This document shows, piece after piece, positions 42,462 through 52,955 of a stretch of DNA of 64,000 nt. The position numbers were made by a program, and so were the translations under genes. Origin of the DNA: Taudactylus pleione (Eukaryota > Chordata > Amphibia > Anura > Myobatrachidae); the NCBI GenBank assembly GCA_031769625.1, contig JAUIMM010000015.1, positions 26,195,501 to 26,259,500 of the forward strand, in the 5' to 3' direction. Each line of letters starts with the position of its first letter. The first letter of the stretch is position 1. Below the pieces are notes generated by a model. It had not been told where the DNA came from, made no database searches, and saw nothing but the letters and a program-made list of their open reading frames with translations.

Positions 42462-43765
42462 GGGGTCTATTCATCATGATGGAGTTTTCACTTGTGATAA
42501 TTTAGTTTTGAATTGTTAGAGAATAAATTGTAAAAAATATATCTATTCATCATACCACCCTTACTAAAGTATCACTTCCGAAAAGCTGCTGTTTTTGTGA
42601 AGCAGTTTTTCGGACTTGTGATACTTTTCCCCTTTATCTATGCTGTCTCCCTCTTAGCCCGCAACCTCTGTCCCGTATCTAACCCTCTTCCTACCCTCTG
42701 TCTCTCCTATCCATGCGCTCCCCTGCCCGCTGCCTGTCCCCGGTGTCCCTATCCCTGTGCTCCCCTGCCCGCTGCCTGTCCCCGGTGTCCCCTCTACCTG
42801 TGCTTCCTCTCGCAGCCTGTCCTTTGTGTCCCCGCTCCCTACACTCCCTTGCCATCCGGCGCAGCCTGCCTCTGGCATCAGCGGGGAGCCGCCGGCAGTG
42901 TTGCAGATTGTGGCAAGGAGCAGTTACAGAAGCCGCCGGAGGAAGGAAGATAGGCTGCGGGTGCTGTCCATGGGAGGAGGGAAGGAGCTGTAGCTCTCAG
43001 CCTGCAGTCTGCGTCTATCCTCTCCCTGCGCCGCTGTGGTGAACCCTTACTCTTCTCTCCCCCCTCTCCCGGTGTAACTGCCCTGTGCCGGCCCCCGCCG
43101 CCCCTTGGCTTTCAGGTGTCCACTCTATCCCAGCCACTGTTGCACCTCTCCCCGCTGCTGCTATGGGTAATGCCCCTCCGCAGCCGGGTCTGGAACTATG
43201 ATGCGCCGGCCCCCGCTGTCCCTCCCCCTGCAGCCGCAGGTGTCAGTCCCAACTCCCTGCGGTCGACTGCATCTGTAGCCTCCCCCCCTCCTGTAACTTG
43301 CTGCCATAGTCTGACCCCCACGCGACCACCGCTGCTCCTAACCTCCCTCCGGCGCCACTACAGCACAAGCTCTCACGACAGGAAAGAACCGGAGGGACAG
43401 GTGACAACTAGAAACGCCAGAGGTAACTGGAGACGGCTGGAGGGATCGGAGTAGATCCCTTCTCTTGCACAAGGTGCATGTTATCAGATGCTGTACGCCA
43501 TCTCTGGGTGGAGAATAGTATTACTTGCAAGTTCCGAAAAAAATGCTTTTTCGTAACTTGATGAATTACACAATTTCCACATCCCCATACTAAAGTATGG
43601 GGATTGTAGAAATTATCGGGGCACAATTGTAACCAGGAGATATCTGTGATATCTCCTGCGTTACATGATTGATGAATTGGCCTGACACTTAAATTATACA
43701 AAATTAGGTGAAAATATTAATTTTCACCTGCTTTTGTATAAATTAAGTGATGATGAATAGGCCCC
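42462..43765. mobile_element. Harbinger-like non-autonomous element (1304 bp, TSD TTA)
   Basis: Ends ggggtctattcatcatga and tgatgatgaataggcccc, flanked by TTA (42459-42461 and 43766-43768), the usual PIF/Harbinger target. The centre (about 42650-43450) is GC-rich with many CpG, unlike its AT-rich ends, and includes a 42-44-bp repeat at 42714-42834 (tgcgctcccctgcccgctgc). No transposase. Confidence 0.75.
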
Positions 43766-43838
43766 TTAATATTCCTGTTTTCTGCTGAAGACAAAGCTTA
43801 TGTGGGGAATTTAATTGGTGCGATTTGTTACAGGGCCA

Positions 43839-44214
43839 GGGGCGGGATGCACTAATAATTACCGCCAGTCACCGCCATTGTACAGATCGCATATGCACTA
43901 ACATATGCGATCTGTACAGCAAAGAGCTGTCCTTTGCGATCCCTGCCGCAATGTAGACTTCCGGGTTTATGACCCGGGAGTCCATCTGCGCATGCGCAGA
44001 CTGACGCAGCGGCCACGGGGCAGGCTGGGAGGGATCCGATCGGATCCCTCATAGCAGCATGATGCGGCAGAAGCCCATAGGCTTCTATAGGGTAACGCCA
44101 GCAAAATCTGGCGTTATCCTCCACATCGGGGCCCGGCGGCCAGGAGAATGATGCATACGGAAAATGCGGTAAACAGGGGTTTTACCGCATTTTCCGTTTG
44201 GTGCATCCAGCCCC
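43839..44214. mobile_element. Transposon with GGGGCGGGATGCAC...GTGCATCCAGCCCC ends
   Basis: 376 bp with inverted ends and several internal stems (cagatcgcatatgcactaac/atatgcgatctgtacag; aaaatgcggtaaacaggggt/tttaccgcattttccg). Confidence 0.7.
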
Positions 44215-44329
44215 AGGTGTCAGTTACTGAAAGCAAAGTTATTGGAGAAATTGACAAAAAAAATGTTTTCTAACACAACCAGCTGCAAATTACCATCCTT
44301 ACAACTCAATTAAACTTTAGGGGGGAATT

Positions 44330-44811
44330 CAATTAGATGTGGTAATTTACTGTGCTAAATAATTCCCCAGGGCTATTCAATTAGGGATTTTTTGGGGGTG
44401 TTATCAGACCTGAAAAGAAATCCCTAACAGGGGTGAAAAGACCCTGTTAACGCAAAGTTCTGTGAACTTTTCACAGATTCTATGGGGTATATTTACTAAA
44501 GTGAGAGTTTTTAGAAGTGGAGATGTTGCCCATAGCAACCAATCAGATTCTAGCTATTATCTTCTAGAAGGTGCTAGTTAAATGTTAAGTAGAATCTGAT
44601 TAGTTACTATGGGCAACATCTCCATTTCTAAAAACTTTCACTTTACTAAATATACCCCCGAAGTGTTAACGCCCATTAACACGTTAGATTAACAGCATTA
44701 AAAAGGGTCTCAAGTGAAAAACGGGTCTAATTGAATAGCCCCGGCATTAATGCCAGAGGTTACCACCTTTTTTAACAGACATTAAATTAACGGGTCTAAT
44801 CGAATTCGTCC
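44330..44811. mobile_element. Transposon with GGAATTCAATTAGA-type ends, containing a nested foldback
   Basis: ggggggaattcaattagatg and gggtctaatcgaattcgtcc are inverted ends. The nested element at 44484-44659 splits it. Repeated phrases on reference to a gggtctaattgaatagcccc-like tract near the right end fit a terminal-repeat-rich MITE. Confidence 0.55.
44484..44659. mobile_element. Palindromic MITE, copy 1
   Basis: ggggtatatttactaaagtg...agaatctgattagttactat...actttactaaatataccccc; the arms pair over most of 176 bp (gatgttgcccatagcaacca with its complement). A second copy is at 45114-45264. Confidence 0.8.
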
Positions 44812-44944
44812 TAAGTGTTCTTTCACAGCATTTTTGGAGAACATAATTGAATATTAAAGTACATTTTCTATCATATTTAACAAATAATAGTTATTAATAA
44901 AAAAAAATGTTGTGACGTGACACGTATTTGTTGCTTCAATTTAG

Positions 44945-45073
44945 TTACTGATAAAGAAGGCAGAACATCGCCTCATGATGTCACAGAATATCCGTGACCA
45001 TCCCTTCCTACGCACCATCAGTTGGAGGGACATAGAGAGGAGGAGAGTGAGACCCCCATTCCTGCCATTTATG
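44945..45073 (+). CDS. Kinase exon 7: end of C-lobe
   Basis: 43 codons, phase 0. The acceptor is ttgcttcaatttag and the donor TTTATG|GTACGT. It encodes LLIKKAEHRLMMS, IRDHPFLRTISW and IERRRVRPPFLPF, matching the order of the PKC C-lobe end and the start of the C-tail (HPFF..I.W..LE.RR..PPF.P). Intact in itself but downstream of the exon 6 damage. Confidence 0.82.
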
Positions 45074-45113
45074 GTACGTTACCACTTCTTGTAAACACAG
45101 GGAATTACCACTA

Positions 45114-45264
45114 GGAGGTAAATTTAGTGAGAGTTTTGAAGAGATGTTGCCTATAGCAACCAATCAGATTCTAAGCTATTATCTTCTAGAAGGTGCTAGT
45201 TGAAAGTTAAGTAGAAACTTTTAAAACTCACTGCTAAAAACTTTCACTTGAGTAAATTTACCCC
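45114..45264. mobile_element. Palindromic MITE, copy 2 (partly deleted)
   Basis: Same core (agcaaccaatcagattcta, cttctagaaggtgctagttg) and ends (ggaggtaaatttag / agtaaatttacccc) as 44484-44659, but the right arm lacks the central stretch. It begins only 41 bp after kinase exon 7. Confidence 0.75.
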
Positions 45265-45593
45265 TTGATGTCTATTCCAATGTGCAATCATAAGGAAGTT
45301 TTGTTTGTGCTGCACAATTGATATGCACTGAGATAAGGCATACAGTAATGTGGCATTCGGGGTGGGCAAATTACATGTCTTCATAGGTTGTCCACCCTCC
45401 CTGACTATGACTAGGAGAGGGTGGTCCAGGGTAACGCCACCCCCCACCCCTTAATCCAGCCCTGCCAAAGGTCCTGTTTCATGTATGTTTAAAACAAATT
45501 AATAAACCCTTTGGGAATATAGATATTTTAATATATTTTGTCACAAGAGAGAAACACAATTAGACATAATATACATGTGTCCATAGTTATGTG
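45265..45593. other. No gene seen; intron 7 sequence
   Basis: Non-coding. Confidence 0.4.
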
Positions 45594-45964
45594 CAGTGCC
45601 TGCTCTTACCTGTGCCCTTGAGAAGGGTTACCTGCCGCCGCGCTGCCCACAGCACTGTTAGGGAAGGGAATAAAAATAAAAAAGGCTTATAAGCCAGTCT
45701 GTGAAGGGGTAAAAAACATGTGCACCCCCAACCCCCTTCTCTGCCGTGGCTACTAACGACTGCCCTGGCTGCATCCCTAGAAGCACATTAGAGCTGGCAA
45801 AAAGGCTTTCCATTGGAGGCACTATCTGCCGATTGCAGTCCAGCATGTGGTTAGCAGTTAGTGCTGCCAATGGGTATCCACTGCAATCACTATGGGCTAC
45901 TAGTTGTGGTGGATTTTACTGGGGGGCCTGCAGCCCTGCTGGCCCTAGTTATAATCTGCCACTG
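45594..45964. mobile_element. Non-autonomous hAT-like element (371 bp)
   Basis: Ends CAGTGCCTG and ...ctgccactg, flanked by gttatgtg and gttatctg, an 8-bp duplication with one mismatch, as expected for hAT. No coding capacity. Confidence 0.7.
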
Positions 45965-46180
45965 GTTATCTGTATATAATTAGTGCAAGCAGAGATGGCT
46001 AACCCAAACCCAACCTTAGTCATATACAGTTTATACTAAATGTGTATTTTTATACCTAAGTTTTGATCCAGCTTTAGGACCTGAAACTCACATTTAATTT
46101 GTGGCTATTGTGCTTTTTTATTCAAATGTAATTTTTAGATATATGTATTTATATATATATATATATATACACACACATAC

Positions 46181-47689
46181 ATAGTGGAGCTTGAAAGTTT
46201 GCAAACCCTTCAGAATTTCCTATATTTCTGCTAAACTTTGGCCTAGCACTACCTCAGATTTTCATACAAGTCATAAAAGTAGATAAAGAGAACCAAATCA
46301 TACAAATGAGACAAAAATATTAGACGTGCACATTTTTTAATTGAGGAAAATTATCCAATATCACATATCTGTGAGTGGCAAAAGTATGTGAACCTTTGCT
46401 TTTTGTATCTGGTATGACCCCCATGTGGAGCAATAACTGCTTCTTAACGTTTCCGGTATTTGTTGATTAGTCCTTATCATTGGCTTGGAGGAATATTACC
46501 CAATTCCTTCGTACAAAACAGCTTCAACTCTGTTATGTTGGTGGGTTTCCTCCCATGAACTGCTCGCTTCAGCTCCTTCCACAACATTTTGATTGGATTA
46601 AGGTCAGGACTTCGACTTTGCCATTACAAAACTTTACATTTAGTCTCCTTTAATCACACTTTGGTCGAATGACTTGTGTGCTTTGTGTCATTGTCTTGCT
46701 GCATGACCCAAGTTCTCGTGAGATGCAGCTCATGGACAGATGTCCTCACATTTTCCTTTAGAGTATTCTGGTATAATTCAGAATTCATTGTCCCATCAAG
46801 TCGTCTTGGCAGGATGCAGCAAAACAGGGCAAAACCATCATGATACCACCACCACCAAGCTCTATTTTGGACTCATCTGTCCACAAAACATTGTTCCAAT
46901 AGTCTTTTGGCTTGTCCGGTGATCTTCAACAAACTGCAGACTGTAAGCAATGTTCTTTTTGGAGAGCAGTGGCTTTCTCCTTGCAATCCTGCCATTCACA
47001 CCATGTTGTTCAGTGTCTTCCTGATAGTGGACTCATAAACGTTAACATTAACTAATGTGAGAAAGGCCTTCAGTTGCTTAGAGGTTACCTTGGGCTCCTT
47101 TGTGACCTTGCAAATTATTAGACGACTTGCTCTTGGCATGAACTTTGTTGGTCGACCACTTCTGGGCAGGGTAATAATGGTCTGGAATTTCCTCCATTTG
47201 TACACAAACTGTCTGACTGTTGATTGGTGGAGTCCAAACTCTTTAGAGATGGTTTTGTATCCTTTTCTAGCCTGATCAACAACTCTTCTTCTGAGGTCCT
47301 TAGAAATTTGCTTTGTTCGTGGCATGACACACTTTCACAAACATGTGTTGTGAACATCAGACTTTGATAAATCCCTGTTTTAAATACTGTAGGTTGTCCA
47401 CTCACACATGATTGTCATCCTTTAGATTGAAAATACCTGACTAATTTCACCTTCAAAATATCTGCTAAACCTAAAGATTCACATACTTACGACACTCACA
47501 GATATGTGATATTGGATCAATTTCTATAAAAAAAAAAATTAGCAAGTCTAACTGTTTTGTCTCATTTGTATGATTTGGTTCTCTTTATCTACTTTTAGGA
47601 CTTGTGTGAAAATCTCAGGTAGTTTTAGGCCACATTTCAGCAGAAATATAGAAAATTCTGAAGGGTTCACAAACTTTCAAGCACCACTG
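46181..47689 (-). mobile_element. Tc1/mariner element with about 210-bp inverted repeats
   Basis: Left end agtggagcttgaaagtttgc and right end aaactttcaagcaccactg are inverted. The arms share gagaaccaaatcatacaaat and cacatatctgtgagtg, with their complements near 47500-47590. It encloses a minus-strand transposase. Lies in kinase intron 7 in antisense. Confidence 0.88.
46440..47325 (-). pseudogene. Tc1 transposase pseudogene with catalytic Glu replaced
   Basis: The start MPRTKQISKDLRRRVVDQA and helix-turn-helix (STVRQFVYKWRK), then LPRSGRPTKF, are open at 47325-46996; beyond that the frame is broken. LWTDESKI (first D, about 46870), QQDND (second D, about 46705) and SPDLNPIKMLWKEL (about 46600) follow in mixed frames. 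The third catalytic position, normally E in NPIE, reads K, so the active site itself is dead as well as the frame. Confidence 0.85.
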
Positions 47690-47756
47690 TGAAATGTATC
47701 AGATACCTGTACTTATTTTGAGAAATGGGAGACATTGAAGAGTCCCAAAAGATTCC

Positions 47757-48060
47757 ATCTGATCTCCCCTATTGTCAGCACTAATAAATCCATGCTACAT
47801 TAGATCTAGTAGTCACTGATCCAGCAGTTACTATAGGATCCGTCTCAGCTTGGGTTTATTAGTGATGCCTTATATCTGATCTCCCCTATTGTCAGCACTA
47901 ATAAATCCATGCTACATTAGCTCTAGTAGTCACTGATCCAGCAGTTACTATAGGATCCATCTCAGCTTGGGTTTTTTAGTAATGCCTTGAATCTGATCTC
48001 CCCTATTGTCAGCACTAATAAATCCATGCTACATTAGCTCTAGTAGTCACTGATCCAGCG
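47757..48060. repeat. 117-bp tandem repeat, about 2.6 copies
   Basis: gatctcccctattgtcagca starts at 47761, 47878 and 47995, an exact 117-bp step. The copies differ at only a few sites, so the array is recent. It ends about 60 bp before the exon 8 acceptor. Confidence 0.9.
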
Positions 48061-48121
48061 TATGGTAAGTAGAAGACATTGGAAGCAGTGGTTATTAATT
48101 CAATATTTCTTATTATTGTAG

Positions 48122-48199
48122 CACCATCAGGAGCTCCAGACACTTCCTGTGCTGGAGTACAGGAGTGGAAGTCATCCGATCCCGGGATTTTCCTTTTAA
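48122..48199 (+). CDS. Kinase exon 8: C-tail and stop
   Basis: 25 codons and TAA at 48197-48199. The acceptor is tcttattattgtag. It ends HPIPGFSF, resembling the short C-terminal GFSF stretch of novel PKCs near the hydrophobic motif; the turn-motif and hydrophobic-motif phospho-sites are not clear, so the tail is shorter than in a full PKC. The exon may continue as UTR to about 48209 (ACA|GTAAGA). Confidence 0.7.
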   Translation, partial: HHQELQTLPVLEYRSGSHPIPGFSF

Positions 48200-48731
48200 T
48201 TGATACACAGTAAGACAGACTTTACACAAATTTGTGCTAATATATTTCCTAATCCACAGCCATACTACAAACCCTGTAATGTGTATCACATGAGTCATGT
48301 GCGTCATCATCACTGATCAGCAGTATCTGTAGCAAGGCCGTAAAAAGATTTAACATCTGTGCTCAGGCATGGATATCACTAAAACCAGGACCATTAGTGT
48401 ACCTTGAGGACTGAGGTTGGGAAACACTGTACTAGAGTTTACTGTTTTTCTACCAGCACTAATTACATAATATAGATTCTTCTCCATGGCATGATCACTG
48501 GCTATTTGTCTCCTCTTCCTATCACTGCTGATCTCCTATAGCCAGATAAGGGCAGCTGCAAGACAGAGCAACAAGTGTAGCTCATCCTTTAGCAACCAAC
48601 AGTCACAGAGAGAAGAGGGAGAGGAGTAGCTAGTGGTCGTGTCACCTATTAGTATAGATTAGCCAGCCCATAGTTTCCTATCTCTTTACAATGGTTTGTC
48701 TTACTCACTTCCTACAACACTTTATTTTTAG
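48200..48731. other. Kinase 3' region: end of exon 8 and last intron
   Basis: Possible donor ACA|GTAAGA at 48209/48210 just after the stop codon; otherwise non-coding. Confidence 0.4.
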
Positions 48732-48875
48732 GAGTATAAAGGCCTTCAACCGGGACAGCCAGTTGCTTCTCCATCACCACCATCAAATCGGCCCACTTGA
48801 ACCACCTGAAGGCCCCTGGGAACATCTATCCAGGTAACACCTGCTCTGTAAAATAAAAAAACATCAAAGCCCACA
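48732..48875 (+). other. Probable 3' UTR exon with poly(A) signal
   Basis: Acceptor ttatttttag precedes gagtataaaggcc. No reading frame fits the kinase. AATAAA at 48852-48857 lies at a suitable distance for polyadenylation around 48870. Pairing with a donor just after the stop codon is inferred, not shown. Confidence 0.45.
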
Positions 48876-49596
48876 AAGTGCCCAATATCTCCTAATTCCA
48901 CCTGTGGAGACCAGAAACACCTAGCCTGCCTGGCCTAACTGTTCTTTCTTGCAGCCAGCCTGTGGCCAGGGTGACTATCATGTCAGATAGCTGAACTAGC
49001 AGGCACCATGCTCCACCACCATCAGCCACCTCCTATCTGCTGCTACTCTGGAGCTTCTTGTCCCTCTAGCAGCAGCCAATACAGAATAACTGGGACTCAG
49101 GCCCTCAGAACTGCACAATAAAACATCATAAGCCACCAGAATGTTATCAGACTATCAGTCTTGTGAAGAGTCCAACTCTAGAGAGATACCAACTTTTAGC
49201 CTCGCAAATAGACAACCTTGGTGTAATTTTACACTCAATGGCAAGGTGAGGCCTGGCTGTCTCTTTTGGAGCTTGAGGCCCACCTATTAAATTCTTTTAC
49301 ACCATTGTTCATGTGCTTTATTGCTTATTACATTTTCTGTGTAACCTTTTATTGCTTATTACATTTTCTGTTCTGTGACCTTTATCTGTTTCCTGAACCT
49401 TCGTTTGTGGCCCTGCCTATTCTCCTACTGATTTTGTACCTTATCTGCCTGGTGGTCATAGAACCAGACACACTGACACTCCCTCCTGACTTCTGTATGT
49501 TCAGCCAGTATATAAAATGTTCAAACTTTATTTGTGTACATTACAAATTCATTCTCCACCCATAGTATGGTGAAATATTAAAACCGTGAGAACCGT
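48876..49596. other. No gene seen
   Basis: A 31-bp local duplication (ttgcttattacattttctgt at about 49320 and 49351). No recognised gene or named repeat. Confidence 0.4.
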
Positions 49597-50460
49597 GACA
49601 TGAGAAAAAGTTGAATCAAGACTACTGGTTAAAAATGATTAAGTCATTTATTGGAACAATGGCCCTCATTCAGAGCCGCTCGTTAGCGGCAGTACGCTCG
49701 TTCCGAGCGATGTTTGCACATCTGCGCATGCGTACGGTTTTTAGTACGCATGCGCGAACCAGTCAGTGCGGCCGAAAATCGTTGGTACGCAATATAGCGA
49801 GTGCCTGCTATTTTGAGTGACAGAATGAGGCGTATGTGGGTGGTAACAGGGGAAGGTGCTTGAAAATGGGGAGTGGAGATCCGAACGCAGGCGTGCTTAA
49901 AGGTCAAAACGGGCGTTTTATGGGTGTGCATATTTAAAACAGCAGCGTCAGTGACCACGTCACTGGGTTATTTTATAGCCAGAACTGCTCGCAAATTTGT
50001 GGTAGCAAACACCAACCACAAGAATAGCGAGCAGTTCATACGCTGGTCGATGTACTCGATTAATCTAATAAATAGCGGACATGACGTAGGATGCGAGCGG
50101 CCAGGGGGCGTTTTTAACAAATAAACGAGCGTATGTTTTGCTCGCTCGTTCAGACTTAGAGGTGTGAACAGACTGCAATGTGCGTACGGATCATTTGAAT
50201 AGCCACCCCTTGTTTTTAAACGAGCGACCACAAATAGCGAACGGCTCTGAATGAGGGCCAATGTACATATATACCAGCTAAAGAAAGGGGGCGAGGGAAT
50301 TATTTTATGTTGCCCCCCCAACATAGAATCGTTCCGACGCCCCTGATTACCGTAAATTTATAGAGGAATTTGCTTCATTAGCAGGTATATATGTACATTG
50401 CTGCAATAAATACCTTAATCATTTTTAACCAATAGTATTGATTCACCTTTTTCTAATGTC
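49597..50460. mobile_element. Foldback transposon split by a 599-bp element
   Basis: Left arm 49597-49660 (gacatgagaaaaagttgaat) and its continuation 50260-50280 pair with the right arm ending ttcacctttttctaatgtc at 50460. The right arm preserves the uninterrupted order ggtatatatgtacattgctg, which marks the nested insertion point. Confidence 0.78.
49661..50259. mobile_element. 599-bp DNA transposon, copy 2 (TSD AAT)
   Basis: Ends GGCCCTCATTCAGAGCC and GGCTCTGAATGAGGGCC; AAT at 49658-49660 and 50260-50262. The interior is nearly identical in order to 52357-52955 (aggcgtatgtgggtggtaac, gtcaaaacgggcgttttatg, atgtactcgattaatctaat). No transposase. Confidence 0.9.
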
Positions 50461-51007
50461 TGCTAGTGGGATTGGAGACCTTACAAGATAGCTAGTAGCT
50501 TCCAAATATAGTAGGCAATTTATATTTGCTTTGCTATAACAACATGCAGCAGTTAGGGACATGCAGTCAGGGTAGGAAGAACCTCCTCTGTCAAACTCCT
50601 GAGATTTGATATAAAAATGATTAGAATAATACAAAGAAGATATTTATAACTTATAAACATCTTGTTTGTTTATTGTAATAATTTTTATAGTTAACACTCG
50701 CCATCTTTGTGGAGCTCCCTGGGACTGCAGGAAGATGAGAGATGAGACAGAAACAGCTCAGCCTCACTTCTATTTAGTCAGAAACACTGCTTGCAGAGCT
50801 GGGGGTGGGGCCACTCCACGGGCAGTAAGCTGCACAGAAAGAGAGCTAATAGAGGCACGCCCCTCAGTATGGGGCGTGTGCCTCGAGTACTGATGGACAC
50901 CTTGGATGTGTCATGTGACCAGTAAGTGCACTGTAGTGTTTACAGATCAGAGCTCAGCCAGCAGCAAGAGAAGACACAGTGATGCAGGTAGAATCAATGG
51001 ACACTGA
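50461..51007. other. No confirmed gene; GC-rich patch
   Basis: 50690-50990 is GC-richer, with gggtggggccactccacggg and gcacgcccctcagtatgggg. It could be a non-coding exon or repeat, but no reading frame or splice pair is convincing. Confidence 0.35.
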
Positions 51008-51363
51008 GGGCCGTCTTCAATTAGAAAACGTCCGTTATTCGCCAAAAAAAAGACAATATTTTGTTCAAAGTTTTTTTGTATATTTTTACCCAAAATTTGC
51101 GCGGTTGTTTTTCGCCAAAGTGCGCAACTTACAAATTTTTGGGGGGGTAATTTATTATTAGAAGGGGTGTCCAAAGGGTTCTGAAAGAAATCCCCACATT
51201 TTTAGCCAAAAATAGAGATTTTCCATTTTATTTTGCCTGGTCTGGAATGGAGAAAACTTTTCTCCAGTTTTTTTTGCCAATTGCGTATTCGTCTGTTTTT
51301 TTGCGAAAATATCGACTTTTTTGGCAAAAAACTTCAGTTTTCGACGCTAATTGAATAAGGCCC
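51008..51363. mobile_element. Transposon with GGGCCGTCTTCAATTAG...CTAATTGAATAAGGCCC ends (TSD TGA)
   Basis: 356 bp, inverted ends, and TGA on both sides (51005-51007 and 51364-51366). The interior is an AT-rich inverted repeat (ttcgccaaaaaaaagac / cttttttggcaaaaaact). Confidence 0.8.
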
Positions 51364-51618
51364 TGAGAGTTACAGTGAGTAAGGGGTGAGACAGACTCCC
51401 AGCACTCAGCACCATCTCTATGTTTGCCTCCCCAGCCATTGACCTCACAGCACATCACTGGTAGCAGTATAGGCTACAAGGTAAGAAAATGGGCACATTT
51501 TTGATTTATGTTTTCTCCACTGAATGGAATTTTCTTTTGTAAATTACCCTTACACTATAAAAAGGTCACTTATTAATCACTGTAGTGTGAAAAAAACTTG
51601 TTCCCAAAAGGGGACCCA

Positions 51619-52099
51619 GGCCTTCATTCAGAGGCGGCCGTACGGTCTACGACCGCACGGCCGCCTCGATGTTTGTCAAGTGCGCATGCGCACGAGGGAG
51701 CCGGCTCCTTCGTGCGCATGCGTGAGACCCGCTACGACCGACAGCGCCGGTTGTAGCGGGTCTCTTTCCAAAGGAGGCGAGCTGTCGATGTTGATTGACA
51801 GCTCGCCCCATTTGTTAGGCGGGCCGGGGGGGTGGCAGCCCAAACGGAGGCGTTCCCATGGGAACGCCTGCAGTTTGGGGGACGCCCCACTGACGTCAGT
51901 GGAGAGCTAGGGTCTCGTCGTAAGCCCCGATGGTCGCGATGGTCTCTGACCATCGCGACCATCACCCTAGCGGTCATTAGAGCTGTGGGTGTAAACCCAC
52001 AGCCTAACGACCGAAACAGATTCGGGCGGTCAGGATGCAAGCGGCCGCCCAGTTTCTGAGCGACCGCTTGCATCCTCCGACCGCCTCTGAATGAGGCCC
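51619..52099. mobile_element. Multi-hairpin DNA transposon, copy 3 (481 bp, TSD CCA)
   Basis: Starts ggccttcattcagaggcggc and ends gcctctgaatgaggccc, with CCA on both sides. Same orientation as copy 2. Stems sit at the same relative places: ggcggccgt..acggccgcc; cgcatgcgcacgagggag with its near-complement; gagacccgctacgaccg..cggttgtagcgggtctc; ggcgttcccatgggaacgcc; gatggtcgcgatggtc-tct-gaccatcgcgaccatc; and cggtcaggatgcaagcggtc-type arms at the right end. Confidence 0.85.
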
Positions 52100-52356
52100 C
52101 CAGTACCTAAAAGCCCCAATCCTTTACAGAGCACTCATACATCTTATCTGGGACATTACCACTGGGTTCCAAATGATGGCGCACAATGCACATTGCCTTG
52201 TACAGAGAGTATTATAGATGGACACACTCACTTATTAATCAAGTACAATTCGCACACTGCTTGTTTACTGGTATAATCTTATACACAAAAGCATAAGGTC
52301 ACAACTTGCTTATTTATACTTGCTCTATGGTGTGGCCATAGTCCTATGCAAATTAT

Positions 52357-52955
52357 GGCCCTCATTCAGAGCCACTCGTAAGCGGCAGCTCGTTCGCTCC
52401 GAGCGATGTTTGCCAAACTGCGCATGCGTACGGATCGTTATACGCATGCGCGAACCAGTCAGTGCGGCCGAAATTCATGTGCTCGCAAAAATAGCGAATG
52501 CCTGCTAATTTGAGTGACAGGATGAGGCGTATGTGGGTGGTAACAGGGGAAGGTGCTTGAAAACGGGGAGTGGAAATCAGAACGCAGGCGTGCTTAAAGG
52601 TCAAAACGGGCGTTTTATGGGTGTGCATATTTCAAACAGCAGCGTCATTGACCACGTCACTGGGGTTTTTTTTAGCCAGAACTGCTCGCAAAATTGTGGT
52701 AGCAAAAACCACCACAAGAATAGCGAGCAGTTCATACCCTGTTCGATGTACTCGATTAATCTAATAAATAGCGGACATGACGTCGGATGCGAGCGGCCAG
52801 GGGGCGTAGTTTCCCAAAAAACGACCGCAAGTTTTGTTCGCTCGTTCAGACCTAGAGGCGTGAACAGACTGCAAACAGCGAATGGTTCATTTGAATAGCC
52901 ACCCCTATTTTCTGGACGAGCGAGCACAAATAGTGACCGGCTCTGAATCAGGGCC
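52357..52955. mobile_element. 599-bp DNA transposon, copy 3 (TSD TAT)
   Basis: Ends GGCCCTCATTCAGAGCC and GGCTCTGAATCAGGGCC; TAT at 52354-52356 and 52956-52958. Same orientation as copy 2, with few differences from it. Confidence 0.9.

Larger units (their letters stand above)
17542..48199 (+). pseudogene. PKC-like Ser/Thr kinase gene, eight coding exons, probably disabled copy
   Basis: Eight exons join in phase (0,0,2,2,0,-,0) to a catalytic domain of the AGC/protein kinase C type with no C1 or C2 domain. The repaired length would be about 394 residues. Introns (8988, 3144, 1147, 1721, 905, 10513 and 3048 bp) are mostly filled with transposons. Exons 1-5 are intact with good splice sites. 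Exon 6 has a 7-bp insertion causing TGA at 34332-34334, and its donor reads AAG|ATGAGT. Translation as written stops at about residue 295, after the APE motif and before most of the C-lobe. Frogs are known to carry expanded PKC-delta-like kinase families; membership here is inference. Confidence 0.7.

Noticed and set aside
42597..43042. Pro/Cys/Leu-rich open frames in the Harbinger-like element
   Set aside because: Driven by a C-rich 42-44-bp repeat; no known domain, present on both strands.
49266..49565. 99-residue hydrophobic open frame resembling a membrane protein
   Set aside because: T-rich sequence with a local duplication; hydrophobicity is expected from composition and no family was recognised.
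50690..50990. Possible first exon or CpG-island promoter of a second host gene
   Set aside because: No convincing reading frame, no donor tied to a downstream exon, and surrounding sequence is repeats.
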